Below are positions 15,701 to 23,020 of a DNA stretch of 32,071 bases, piece by piece. The notes below the pieces were generated by a model. It did not search any database. It saw only the letters and a list, made by a program, of their open reading frames with translations, and was not told the DNA's origin. The DNA is from Deltaproteobacteria bacterium (GTDB lineage Bacteria > Myxococcota > B64-G9), in NCBI GenBank assembly GCA_030591445.1, contig JAUVBB010000017.1:1-32071 (forward strand), given 5' to 3'. The first letter of the stretch is position 1, and each line of letters starts with the position of its first letter. A program made the translations under genes and the position numbers.

Positions 15701-18695
15701 GGATGACCCGGCCAACCAGGGTCTGAAACATGTCTATGTGTGCTTCCTGGATATCGCCGGCAATGTCTCCGACCCGGCCCATGACCAGGTAAGCCTTGAT
15801 TATACTCCGCCCGTCATCAACAACTTTTCGCTCAATGGCGAAACCCCCGACGAGCCCACCAATTCGCGTGAAATCCTTGCCCGGGTCGCTGTCATCGATG
15901 GCATCGCCGGGCAGGCGGCGGTGGCCTTATCGGATGCCAGCTTTTCTTGCAGCGATGCCCAGTACACCTATCACCCCTTTCAGAATCATCCCTTCTTGCT
16001 CTCGGAGGGAGAGGGTCAGCGCTTCTTGTACCTGTGCGCCCAGGACGGCGCCGGCAACTACACGGCCTCGGCGGTGGAGTCGACCAACGCGGTGTGGCTC
16101 GATACCACCGCCCCCGAGACGCCCTCCATGCAAGTCGCCGACTTCGACGGCGACGGTTTTGCCCTCAGCGAGGAACAGGTGGAACTGCGCTGGAACTTCA
16201 CCGCCGAAACCAGTGGCTATTTGATCCGACGCTTCGTGGTTGACGTCGATAGTTCCACCCAACAAATTGCCGATCTCGATGCGTCGGTCCACGGATTGAT
16301 CGACGACGTTACGGCCACGGTGGGAAATACGCATCTGTATCAAATTCGTGCTTACGATGCGGTGGGCAACGTCTCAAACTGGTCTTCGGTGGTGGAGGCC
16401 AACCCCTTCGATCCCATCGATGGCGTATTCTGGATTCGCTCCATCGACCTGTTGAAATTCACCTTTACCCCCAATACGGGCACTTTCTGGCAACAGGCCA
16501 CCTATTGGTGGAGCAACGTCTTATACAGCTCGTATTACCAGGTGCTGGGCAGCAATATTTTGCAGTGGGAAAGACCAGAACCTCCCGAGCGCCAGGTGAA
16601 CGAACGGTTGATGTTCAGAACCGCCAACCAGGACAACTCGCTGGTGTATGACACCTCGGTCTCCCTGCGCATCAATCAAACCAGAACCCTCGACAGCGAT
16701 GGCGACCCCGGAAAATTTACCTCCCTCGCCGTCGGTTCCGATCGAGTTGTGCACATCAGTCACTTTGATGATGATACCGACGATCTCAAATACACCACCA
16801 ACAAGCCCGGCTATTGGGTGACCTACACGGTTGACTCCCTCAATGACACCGGCACCTCGACCTCCCTGGCCCTAGACAGCAATAACAATGTGCACATCAG
16901 TTATCACTACAATACCGATAACGATTTGCGCTATGCCACCAACGCTTCCGGTGCCTGGGTGGTAACCACCGACATTGACACCGCTGCCAACGTAGGCGAT
17001 TTCTCCAGTATTGCGGTGGATAGCCAAGATTATATCCATATCGGCTACTACGATGTCACCAATACCAATCTCAAATATGCCACCAACGCGCCCGCCGGCA
17101 CTTGGTCCACCACCACCGCGGTCAATACCGGAGACTCACAAGGCCGATTCTGCTCGCTGGTGCTCGACAGCAACGACAATGCCTACATCGCCCATTTGAA
17201 TACCACCACCAAGAATATGGAACTGGCGACCAATGAATCCGGCGCGTGGGCCAGCCCAACGATCTACGGGCCCATCACTGCCACGGTCAACATATCCATG
17301 GCCATTGATCTGGCCGATAAGTTGCACATCAGCTTCTCCCCGTCACCTGGTTCTCTGTACTATGGAACCAACGCCAGCGGTGGCTGGGCGTTCGAAGAAG
17401 CCGATGGCCCCATGTCGGGTTACGGTGGCACCTCCATCGCGGTCGATGCCCAAAGCAAGGTGCACATCAGCCACCGCGAAGCCGATCATACCGAGCTGCG
17501 CTATACCACCAACCTGTCCGGGATCTGGGAATCCATCACCGTCGATAACGCAGGAGATTTGGGCCTGTTTTCTTCCCTAGCGGTAGACAACCTGGGCATC
17601 GTACATATCAGTTACAACAACACAGTGGATAAGCAGCTTCGCTATGCCAACGTGTTCACCTATCCCTGGCGAACCGAGACCCCCGACACCAGCGGAAACA
17701 AAAATTTCTCTCCCGCGGTGGCAGTCGACTCCAAGGGACATACCCACATCAGCTACATGGATACCATCGATGGTTACTTGACCTATGCCACCAACCAGGA
17801 CGGCAGCTGGCAAATCAGCGACATTGATAAGAGCGCAGTCGTGGGATTTTCTTCCTCTATTGCTATCGACGGCAAGGACTTCATCCATATCAGTTATTAT
17901 GATCAGACCGACAGCGCCCTGAAGTACATCAACAACACCGAAGGTGTTTGGACGGCCACCACCTTGGATTCGGAAGGCATCGTCGGCCAACTGACTTCTC
18001 TGGCCATCGACAGCAATGGCAAAATCCATATTGCCTACCGGGACAACACCAACCAGCGAGTGAAATATATCAACAATGTCAAAGGTTCCTGGGTGGAAAC
18101 GGCCATCTATGCCACCGACAACACCACCCTGGTTGGCATCTCCCTGGACATAGACAGCAAAGACAATATCCACATCGTCCATTATCACAACCACAACCTG
18201 TATTATTCCACCAACGCCGGCGGCTCTTGGGCCACCATAGCCGTCGATACGCCGGTACTGCCGGCTTATACCGGTATCGATCCGGCCCTGGCCATAGACA
18301 GCAACGATTTTATCCATATCAGTTACCGAGATGGCAATAACATGACCTACCTTACCAACGCATCGGGCTCACTGAAAAAAACAGAAATTGAAGTGGCGGG
18401 CGTATCCGGAAATGACTCCGATATTGCCATTGATGAAAACGACAACGTTCATATCATCTACTCCAATACCGACCTGCAGGACCTGCACTACGCCACCAAC
18501 ACCGCTGGCTATTGGCGAGTGAGCGAAATCGATGTGGTAGGCTCGGTCGGCACCAACCCCGCCGTCACCATCGACGATTTTGGCAGAATCCACACCGTCT
18601 ATCAGGACACTGACAATGCCAACATTGTCTATTCCTACGGCAAATTCGAAGGCTTCATCCCCGCCTCCTCCGACACCTTGACCTCACCCTTCTAG
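9717..18695 (+). CDS. Giant modular lipoprotein: regulatory-like domains, Ig-like array, Fn3 and double beta-propeller
   Basis: About 2992 residues. Start ATG 9717 was chosen over the upstream in-frame codon at 9648 because it gives a clean lipoprotein signal (lipobox SGGC, Cys25) with GGGGA seven bases upstream. After the lipid cysteine comes NPYDP, then about four carboxypeptidase-regulatory-like beta-sandwiches (about 45-400), a long Ig-like region (about 400-2128) with motifs such as FDINGGAPYTND and DTxPP linkers, one Fn3-like domain (about 2135-2232) and 14 propeller repeats of about 47 residues (about 2325-2982) with the pattern SLAxDSNxxxHISYxDxxxxxLxYATNxSGxW. Probably surface-exposed or periplasmic and binding glycans or proteins; no enzyme active site was seen. 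Residues about 680-1841 hold four copies of one module. The paralog at 23022-29426 has the same order with one module. Confidence 0.93.
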   Translation: MNRTCWGLVWLSGLVFLLTLGSGGCNSGVNPSNPYDPDTSAEKQADAQITGIIMGLDSITALPVPLTGVEISYVSTAEVLGQSMTTDDSGAFEFADVRPSRLSIEIFHAQHIRQFREITLGAGEERVLAITMDRLPDVATDTVGQVSGIAQKSGELSLEEALQDHSGIVVEVEDAGVRTVTNALGEFDLFLNAGTYNLVFSAPHYNLARRNDVEVLAAEAIVVPDSPVVLDPNPGFVAGMVVLEGMDVDQHGGILLSLLGGATGTTAANGSFRLTNVAAGTYTMTAAKDGFDTHTSTGIVVYGGRETQVPDIDLPISRGSVAGRVMLAGQAEHGGTIVELTGTVHTAQTNTQGAYEINDIPVGTYELAARHEGFARGVVGSVLVAAGESTAVEELNLALRKGDFDINGGAPYTNDPQVTLTLTSDDAVQMQISELSDFSDASYVAFEVSPSFLLSNGDQAKTVYVQYLDSNATPSQVFSSSITLDTQPPDSANVSINAGALYSNNADGLVNITFSASDATSGVEKTKISNDGVFDSEVWQDYVNAKTHTLDTPLDDGLKTVYVLYKDFAGNETAQAVEASITLDRILPTLNGFVIDCNGQSDAAQCNSSVVELAIDASGASRMALSNDAGFAAEIFEPIASQRAWYLTPGDGDKLVWIKLLDEAGNKTDAAFDGIYLDQTVPQSPTLILAGGAAYVAGPLDVQASLTTADADIDQMRFAVDGTLDSEAWQNYVAAFGVDLPESNGENRVFAQLQDQAGNLSPVVEARIVVDTTAPQLFHFEVGNGSGWVNSADGSTQVSINCADNLVLDAEMNLLVEDEGAQVLYQGTYADVVPIVLGAGEVAKTVTASCSDPVGNLTASAPVAVSVDHSPPSINSFTLNGGAANEPLSSQSITIHLLDISDNFSGVLATALSDASFDCATANYAYPGAGDIGYTFSSGEGARTIYLCAMDTAGNRTSSPVAANNTVMLDTVPPEMPSLVLAGGAAYVNTHLTLSVSLLSADAAFMRFAVDGTLDDEAWVPYNAASTLDLPVGDGAKTVLAQVLDAGNNVSPIAQAQITVDGTAPQISSISVGDDSGWVTTADGSTQLHLSCSDALVPDSELSLVVVDNLANTLFSGDYLDVVPIVLGAGEVAKTVTASCSDPMGNSISSAAIAVSVDHSAPTINSFSLNGGGADEPTNNPAITLHLLDITDNFSGVMATALAETSFDCETANYAYPTSGDVGYSLSAGEGSRRLYLCAIDLAGNVSAAAVASDNTVFLDTVVPDMPVLELAGGAAYVDTHLTLSVSLLSADAAFMRFATDGTLDDETWVPYNAAGTLDLPVGDGAKTVLAQVLDAGSNVSPIAQAQITVDGTAPQMSSISVGDDSGWVTTADGSTQLHINCSDALVPDSELSLVVVDNLASTLFSGDYLDVVPIVLGAGEEAKTVTATCSDPMGNSISSAAIAVSVDHSAPSINSFSLNGGGADDPTNNPAITVHLLNITDNFSGVMATALAETSFDCATANYAHPTSGDVGYSLSAGEGSRRLYLCAIDLAGNVSAAAVASDNTVFLDTVVPDMPVLELAGGAAYVDTHLTLSISLLSADASFMRFAIDGTLDDEAWVPYNAAGTLDLSAGDGAKTVLAQVLDAGSNVSPIAQAQIIVDGTAPQMSSISVGDDSGWVTTADGSTQLHISCSDALALNAEINLTIIDGDMATLYSGDYLDVVPIVLGATEEAKTVTATCSDPIGNSVSSAAIAVSVDHTAPSINSFTLNGGAANEATASPSVTLHLLDVDDNFSGVSGTALAETSFDCTTATYSYPSSGDVGFTLSASDGQRYVYLCARDVAGNVTASAVASDNAVDLDTQTPLAPTVVLAGGTDITRLTSIGLSITPPEVGLTLELSGDIDEVGSYSADAPPATVTLAGDDGQLTVSAIVIDAAGNRSSSASDWITLDTEAPYLYAVAIDDNEPFATTADGEVTLTLAASDALSGVNRMQISTDGVCDTEPVVDFEQEVTFYLDDPANQGLKHVYVCFLDIAGNVSDPAHDQVSLDYTPPVINNFSLNGETPDEPTNSREILARVAVIDGIAGQAAVALSDASFSCSDAQYTYHPFQNHPFLLSEGEGQRFLYLCAQDGAGNYTASAVESTNAVWLDTTAPETPSMQVADFDGDGFALSEEQVELRWNFTAETSGYLIRRFVVDVDSSTQQIADLDASVHGLIDDVTATVGNTHLYQIRAYDAVGNVSNWSSVVEANPFDPIDGVFWIRSIDLLKFTFTPNTGTFWQQATYWWSNVLYSSYYQVLGSNILQWERPEPPERQVNERLMFRTANQDNSLVYDTSVSLRINQTRTLDSDGDPGKFTSLAVGSDRVVHISHFDDDTDDLKYTTNKPGYWVTYTVDSLNDTGTSTSLALDSNNNVHISYHYNTDNDLRYATNASGAWVVTTDIDTAANVGDFSSIAVDSQDYIHIGYYDVTNTNLKYATNAPAGTWSTTTAVNTGDSQGRFCSLVLDSNDNAYIAHLNTTTKNMELATNESGAWASPTIYGPITATVNISMAIDLADKLHISFSPSPGSLYYGTNASGGWAFEEADGPMSGYGGTSIAVDAQSKVHISHREADHTELRYTTNLSGIWESITVDNAGDLGLFSSLAVDNLGIVHISYNNTVDKQLRYANVFTYPWRTETPDTSGNKNFSPAVAVDSKGHTHISYMDTIDGYLTYATNQDGSWQISDIDKSAVVGFSSSIAIDGKDFIHISYYDQTDSALKYINNTEGVWTATTLDSEGIVGQLTSLAIDSNGKIHIAYRDNTNQRVKYINNVKGSWVETAIYATDNTTLVGISLDIDSKDNIHIVHYHNHNLYYSTNAGGSWATIAVDTPVLPAYTGIDPALAIDSNDFIHISYRDGNNMTYLTNASGSLKKTEIEVAGVSGNDSDIAIDENDNVHIIYSNTDLQDLHYATNTAGYWRVSEIDVVGSVGTNPAVTIDDFGRIHTVYQDTDNANIVYSYGKFEGFIPASSDTLTSPF
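11755..15240 (+). repeat. Four tandem copies of a 290-residue Ig-like module
   Basis: In-frame units run 11755-12630 (876 bp, most divergent), 12631-13500, 13501-14370 and 14371-15240 (each exactly 870 bp). Each encodes LAGGAAYV, the D-G-T-L-D-(D/S)-E-x-W segment, a GWVTTADGSTQ segment, the DVVPIVLGA segment and an FSLNGG/FTLNGG domain with paired cysteines. The second to fourth copies are nearly identical over long stretches: 13741-13800 and 14611-14670 differ at one base of 60. This points to recent duplication or gene conversion and to a region at risk of assembly collapse. Confidence 0.92.
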
Positions 18696-18870
18696 CCCCA
18701 AACCCGTAAAACAAGCCGAGCATTTGTGGGTAAATATTGAGATAACTTGGGAGTTTTGAATAATTTTCTTTATGAATAATTAACTTGGTCTTTCTTACAA
18801 ACCGGTATGGGTCAGATGGGTGATTGCGTTTAGCTTTTCGCCCACCAGTGCTTTTAAGGAGCGTTCGGAC

Positions 18871-19479
18871 GTGTCAAAGAAAATCAAAAAGGGAAAGAGA
18901 AAGCAGGCAGATCCCCGGACTCGAAAGCGTAAACAAGGCGACCATCGAAAGCACAGGCCAGGATCTTCCTCCCAGGGTGCTGCCAAGAAAACAGGGGATC
19001 TTTATCACGTGCATTCGCAGGCTGGCCTGAACTCACTACTGGCATCAGGGAGACCGACTCTGGTGGATTTCTGGGCGCCCTGGTGTCAGCCATGTCTCAG
19101 GATGGGGCCAATTTTTGAGAGGATCGCGGCTAGATATGGTGATCGGATCAACTTCGCCAAGGTCGACACACAGTCTCTGCCGAAAGTTGGTTCACGTTAT
19201 GGAGTGAAGAGTATTCCAACGATAATCGCGTTTGCTGGAAGGCAAGAGGCAAAACGAGAAGTTGGTTTGATGAATGAGCAAAAAATGAAACGTTTTGCCG
19301 AGCGCTTTTTGCCGGAAGAGGAAGAAGAAGAGATTGAAAGTGATTCGGAGGAAATTTCTCCAGCTGGTTACACCGACATCGAGCCTCCAGAAGTCAATTC
19401 TCATAATCCCAAACCCAAACCAAATTCTGGGGGATTTGCAGAGCGGATAAAGCGTTTCCTTGGCGGCAAGAAAAGCTAG
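18871..19479 (+). CDS. Thioredoxin-fold protein with basic N-terminal and acidic C-terminal tails
   Basis: A 202-residue thiol-disulfide oxidoreductase of the thioredoxin superfamily, probably cytoplasmic because no signal peptide or TM is seen. The thioredoxin core is about residues 43-147: VDFWAPWCQPC with Cys72 and Cys75, and the cis-proline loop KSIPT at about 113-117. Around it are unusual tails: a Lys/Arg-rich N-terminus (SKKIKKGKRKQADPRTRKRK) and an acidic run (about 149-161) followed by a Pro/Asn-rich segment and a basic end. GTG 18871 was chosen because AAGGAG lies nine bases upstream; GTG 18820 is in frame but lacks a site. The basic tail could bind nucleic acid or an acidic partner (inference). 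The redox function is supported by the complete CxPC motif. Confidence 0.88.
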   Translation: MSKKIKKGKRKQADPRTRKRKQGDHRKHRPGSSSQGAAKKTGDLYHVHSQAGLNSLLASGRPTLVDFWAPWCQPCLRMGPIFERIAARYGDRINFAKVDTQSLPKVGSRYGVKSIPTIIAFAGRQEAKREVGLMNEQKMKRFAERFLPEEEEEEIESDSEEISPAGYTDIEPPEVNSHNPKPKPNSGGFAERIKRFLGGKKS

Positions 19480-19648
19480 CCCCGTGATCCTACACGACCG
19501 TGATTTTCCACCATGCCGAACTGGGCCTGGTGACCTTGTCAACCCGCAGTAGTGGTTCCAGTGCCAGAATAGCCAGTTAACTAGTTCCCATCCCAAAACC
19601 CAAAGACCTCTCGTCTAGTCGATTCCTAAATGCGTTAAAGAAATTTTC

Positions 19649-19748
19649 GTCATCCCCGAAATGTTTCTGTCGGGGACCCAGTTTTCTCTAACATCCTGTA
19701 TTAGCGGGTTATTCGCGAGATCCCCGACAGAAACATTTCGGGGATGAC
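19649..19748. repeat. REP/BIME-like inverted repeat pair followed by a T-run
   Basis: Arms 19649-19676 and 19721-19748 are perfect 28-bp reverse complements with a 44-base centre. Each arm is itself a small palindrome, TCCCCGA ... TCGGGGA, around ATGTTTCTG. Two head-to-head imperfect palindromes are the form of a REP pair (BIME). The right arm is followed by a run of T at 19752-19759, so the transcript would form a long stem able to end transcription after the thioredoxin gene. No REP-associated transposase is present in the window. Confidence 0.7.
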
Positions 19749-19859
19749 TTCTTTTTTTTGGACATAAAAAATTTTAAACGTCGAACTGTGCGGAAATGAA
19801 AAAACCGGGCTTTTGGGACGAGAACTAACTAACGATTTTTCGTGGTTTTTAGTGAAGAA

Positions 19860-20054
19860 AGTAATTTACTCAAGGGCTTTGTACGGTCGCGTGGACAAAA
19901 TGGCAGTCGATTCGTTGAGCGAATCATGACTGCGGCGGCAACCTGCCGCCAGCAAGATCGCAATGTCGTTGACTACATCCATGAGGCGTGTTTGGCTCAA
20001 CTCCATGGCCGGTCGGCACCTTATCTTTGCCCTGCATCAGCCCAGACCGGCTGA
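19860..20054 (+). pseudogene. IS66-family transposase C-terminal remnant
   Basis: The encoded segment SRFVERIMTAAATCRQQDRN, followed by VVDYIHEACLAQLHGRSAP, matches the C-terminal end of IS66-type (DDE_Tnp_IS66) transposases as I know the family (typical form RFVERxLTxxATCRQQxRNVLDYL). Full-length family members are about 450-550 residues; only about 60 are left here and no catalytic DDE residues remain. The start codon of the open frame (GTG 19842) is fortuitous. Sequence after the stop (CTGAACGGTTACC, 20050-20062) may be near the old IS end, but no inverted terminal repeat was confirmed. Confidence 0.65.
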
Positions 20055-20194
20055 ACGGTTACCTCGAAGATTACAAGCGCTTGAATATCTTGTGGCAAGA
20101 AAAGGAAAAGAATGGGACGCTCTTAACGGATTAACAGTTGGGCTTTTGGAAGTGACAGGGCTTGCTTTGATTACTATTTTCTGAGTGTCAAACC

Positions 20195-20249
20195 TGTTCG
20201 ACAAAATAAAATTGTCTATTACGATTGACAAAAAAGTTTTTGTCGAACA
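20195..20249. promoter_or_regulatory. Operator-like array with -35 box upstream of the AAA+ ATPase
   Basis: A perfect 12-bp inverted repeat, TGTTCGACAAAA (20195-20206) and TTTTGTCGAACA (20238-20249), encloses a second dyad TTGTC/GACAA (20212-20216, 20227-20231). Together they give four alternating half-sites of GACAA/TTGTC. A perfect TTGACA -35 (20225-20230) overlaps the third; 17 bases later comes CATGAT (20248-20253) as a weak -10. A repressor bound here would block the promoter. A cruciform or terminal repeat of a lost element is the alternative. Confidence 0.5.
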
Positions 20250-21442
20250 TGATGGACAGTATGGAAATCGATATTCTTGAAATAGCAAGTACTTGGAGTT
20301 TTTGGGACCGTCCAGTGCCCCCTTCCGTCCCTCGCCTAATCAAATCACCAGATACCCTAAGGGATTCTATTTGTTTGGGTATCCAGGGAGTTCGTCGCTG
20401 TGGCAAGTCTACTCTTCTGCAGCAACTGATAGGGCGATATGATCTTGACCCAGCTCAATGTGTTTTTCTTAACTTTGAAGATCCCCGATTGACCAAAGCC
20501 TTGTCCTTCGAGACCCTTGACCTGTTGGTTATGCAATTTAGAGCGCGCCATCCCAAGGCCGATCGCTTGTATTTCTTCCTCGACGAGATTCAATGGGTGG
20601 AAGGTTGGCAACGCTGGTTAGTGACTCAGCTCGAACGGCCCCGGGGAAACGTGTTTGTGACCACCGGATCCAATGCCCGTTTACTTTCTGGCGAATTATC
20701 CACCATGCTGACCGGTCGTCACCTGACCATGGAATTATATCCATTCGACTACCAGGAGCTGCTGTCGGCAGACCCCAACACCACTTGGAATGACTACCTG
20801 GATCATGGCGGTTTTCCAGAGCCTTTATCGATGTCTGATGGCGACAGCCTGCGTAGGCAATATTTTCTCGATATCGTCGAACGAGACATCCGAGAAAGAA
20901 TCCGAGCCCGCTCCAGCCTTCCCATTCGCCAGGTCATCCAGATGGCATACGAATCTGCCGGTTCAGAGCTGAGCCTGCGTCGCATTGCGGCCGCCACCGG
21001 CATTGCCGTCGATACCGCGGCCAGCTATCTTGAGGCAGCCGAGGCGGCCTATCTGTTGTTTGCTTGCCCCTTCTTCGCCTTTTCTGAACGCAAACGCGCC
21101 CGGCGCAACAAGAAGTACTATCCCATTGATACCGGCCTCAGGCGGGTGGTTATCAACAAAACGGGGAGTGATCGGGGCAAGGCACTCGAATCTTCGGTGT
21201 ACCTTAGCTTGCGTCGTCACTTCGATCAGGTTTGCTATTTCAGAGAAAACGGAGAAGTAGATTTTGTGGTATCCCCGGCCGGCAAACCAATCCCCATCCA
21301 GGTAAGCCTTGATCCCCCCAGCGAACGCCATTTCCGGGCATTGGATGGGTTTTACGAACGCTTTCCCAACGCTTCAGAAGCAGTTTTTATCACTGGCGAC
21401 AATCCTCAGGCCACCTTGTCGGACTTGATTCACAACCATTGA
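20249..21442 (+). CDS. AAA+ ATPase with DUF4143 domain
   Basis: About 397 residues from ATG 20249. The N-terminal ATPase has Walker A GVRRCGKST (about 47-55), Walker B LYFFLDE (about 107-113), a sensor-like TTGSN (about 138-142) and the family motif DHGGFPEP. The C-terminal DUF4143 part (about 215-375) contains GKALESSVYLSL and YFRENGEVDFVV, matching the PD-(D/E)xK-like fold proposed for this family; nuclease activity is not established. The exact role of these ATPases is unknown and many are laterally spread. No ribosome binding site is visible for ATG 20249, 20252 or 20261 or TTG 20225; with the predicted promoter, transcription could begin near 20260, so leaderless translation from ATG 20261 is possible. 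It stands alone beside a transposase remnant, which suggests acquisition by transfer (inference). Confidence 0.85.
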   Translation: MMDSMEIDILEIASTWSFWDRPVPPSVPRLIKSPDTLRDSICLGIQGVRRCGKSTLLQQLIGRYDLDPAQCVFLNFEDPRLTKALSFETLDLLVMQFRARHPKADRLYFFLDEIQWVEGWQRWLVTQLERPRGNVFVTTGSNARLLSGELSTMLTGRHLTMELYPFDYQELLSADPNTTWNDYLDHGGFPEPLSMSDGDSLRRQYFLDIVERDIRERIRARSSLPIRQVIQMAYESAGSELSLRRIAAATGIAVDTAASYLEAAEAAYLLFACPFFAFSERKRARRNKKYYPIDTGLRRVVINKTGSDRGKALESSVYLSLRRHFDQVCYFRENGEVDFVVSPAGKPIPIQVSLDPPSERHFRALDGFYERFPNASEAVFITGDNPQATLSDLIHNH

Positions 21443-21505
21443 TGGACGAGAAAACACTTTGCAAAGATTCTTTCAGCAGATGATCTAGTGAGCTAAACTC
21501 GTAGG

Positions 21506-21528
21506 TTCAGAAGGGTTCCACCTGCTCC
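21506..21528. repeat. 23-bp direct repeat, left copy
   Basis: An exact 23-bp copy of 23021-23043. The right copy is the 3' end of the second giant lipoprotein gene, including its stop codon; this left copy lies in the hydrolase leader and is a stranded fragment of that gene end. The two enclose 1492 bp holding only the alpha/beta hydrolase gene. Similarity stops at the repeat edge on the giant-gene side. Confidence 0.85.
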
Positions 21529-21556
21529 TGAGAGGGAGAATGAAGGAGCGCTTTAG

Positions 21557-23005
21557 ATGATGAGCAGGATAGATTTCATTAGGTCGATGGTTCATGCCGG
21601 TTGGGCCCTGCTCCTGACCGGCTTGCTGGCCAGTCAGTTTTCTTGCTTTGTCTTTACGGAGCAGGTTCGTGAGGAGCCCTTGTCCGAGGTGGATCTCACC
21701 ATCGATGAAGAAATCGCTGGGTTGCCGGGACTGGAAATCCGGGCCCTGCCAGACCCGGTTCACGGGGGTCAGATTCGCTGGCTGGAAGCCGGACAGTTCC
21801 AGGCGGGGGAGCCCCCGCTGCTGCTGGTGCACGGCTTGGGGTCTGCGGGCATGCGGGATTTCTATCCCCTGCTGGGGGAGCTGACAAAGAAACACCGGGT
21901 GCTGTTGCTGGATCTGCCCGGTTTTGCCCGCTCTGAAAAGGCCAACATGGTTTATACTCCTTCAAGTTATGCCGCGCTTTTGGCGCAACTGATTGAGACC
22001 CAGGTCCAGGGCCCGGTGGACCTGCTGGGACACTCCTTGGGAGGGGCCACGGTGGTGGAACTGGCGGGAAGCCGTCCCCAGTTGGTGCGCAGACTGGTCC
22101 TCCTGGACGTGGCGGTGATCTTGCATCGGGAGGCCCTGGTGGCCTCTTACATGTCCCAGGGCATGGCCGGCCTATCCAAAATCAATAAGGACCTGGGCCA
22201 TGTCAGCTATAGCATTGCCAGGACCCTGCTGGAGCCGGTTCGTGGCCTCGAACCGGATTTGGTCCAGCTCTTGACATCCGCCCGATCCAGAAAGCTGGCC
22301 CTGTCGAGCGATCCTATGCGCATCGCCACGCTGTCGTTCATATTGCACAATTTCGGCCCGGCCTTGTCCCGCATCGAGGCGCCCACCTTGATCCTGTGGG
22401 GCCGACAAGACACAATCGCACCCTTGCGAACCGCACACCTCTTGCACAGCCGTATTGCGAAGAGCAAGCTGATCATCATGGAGGGAGTCAAACACGAACC
22501 CCAGATCGAGGCCCCCGAAGCGGTTTTGCTTGAGCTGCAAAACCACCTGGAGAAAGAGGAGCTTGACTTGGGCCTTGAAAAAGCTCCGCCGGCCGGCCTG
22601 GCCAGCCGGGAGGCCCGCTGTGACCAGCAGTCGGATGTGGTGTTTGAGGGCGGCTATAGAGTCATCGAGATCAAAAACTGCGAGCGGGTGTTTCTAAACC
22701 GAGTATGGGCCAGCCGGATCTTGATCGAATCCAGCTCGGTGAAAATGCTGGACCCGACCCTGGTTGCGGATCCCACGGTGCCGGGACCGGCTTTACTGGT
22801 CAAGGACTCAAATCTGATAGTCACCGGGGGACGACTCGGGGGCCGGCCGGCCATGAAGTTGGAGCATAGCAATCTGGACATGGCTGGCACCCGGCTCTAC
22901 GCTGATCAAGATCCGGTGTGGCAGTCTGCAGACAGCCGAGCCCTGTTCTCGGTGACCGAGATGAAGACCCAAAATGCTGTTTTGCATTTGCACGCGGAGT
23001 ACTAG
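21557..23005 (+). CDS. Alpha/beta hydrolase with signal peptide and beta-helix-like C-terminal domain
   Basis: Probably an exported serine hydrolase (esterase/lipase-like; substrate unknown). N-terminal hydrophobic signal at about 12-29 ends at Cys30; the lipobox (QFSC) is poor, so lipidation is uncertain. The hydrolase core (about 70-330) has HGLGSAG oxyanion motif at His92, nucleophile elbow GHSLGG with Ser160, acid Asp285 in GRQDTIAP and His313 in VKHEP, so the triad looks complete. After about residue 340 comes a tail of about 140 residues with short strand-turn repeats (IKNCERVFLNR, LLVKDSNLIVTGG, MKLEHSNLDMAGT) that resembles a right-handed beta-helix. This fusion is unusual for the fold. 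ATG 21557 has AAGGAG eight bases upstream. The gene converges on the second giant lipoprotein with 16 bases between stops, and is bracketed by 23-bp direct repeats. Confidence 0.88.
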   Translation: MMSRIDFIRSMVHAGWALLLTGLLASQFSCFVFTEQVREEPLSEVDLTIDEEIAGLPGLEIRALPDPVHGGQIRWLEAGQFQAGEPPLLLVHGLGSAGMRDFYPLLGELTKKHRVLLLDLPGFARSEKANMVYTPSSYAALLAQLIETQVQGPVDLLGHSLGGATVVELAGSRPQLVRRLVLLDVAVILHREALVASYMSQGMAGLSKINKDLGHVSYSIARTLLEPVRGLEPDLVQLLTSARSRKLALSSDPMRIATLSFILHNFGPALSRIEAPTLILWGRQDTIAPLRTAHLLHSRIAKSKLIIMEGVKHEPQIEAPEAVLLELQNHLEKEELDLGLEKAPPAGLASREARCDQQSDVVFEGGYRVIEIKNCERVFLNRVWASRILIESSSVKMLDPTLVADPTVPGPALLVKDSNLIVTGGRLGGRPAMKLEHSNLDMAGTRLYADQDPVWQSADSRALFSVTEMKTQNAVLHLHAEY

Positions 23006-23020
23006 GACCCCGAGCTCAGC

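Larger units (their letters stand above)
19480..20194. other. Gene-poor intergenic scar region
   Basis: About 0.7 kb without an intact gene. It holds the REP-like inverted pair (19649-19748) and the IS66 transposase remnant (19860-20054). The small ORF at 19963-20184 runs through the remnant in another frame and matches no family I know. From 19480 to 19648 I see nothing I can support. The region is AT-richer than its neighbours and reads as the trace of past mobile-element activity. Confidence 0.5.

Noticed and set aside
19192-19596. 134-codon minus-strand ORF overlapping the thioredoxin gene
   Set aside because: Mostly antisense to a well-supported gene, with no recognisable motif and no ribosome binding site.
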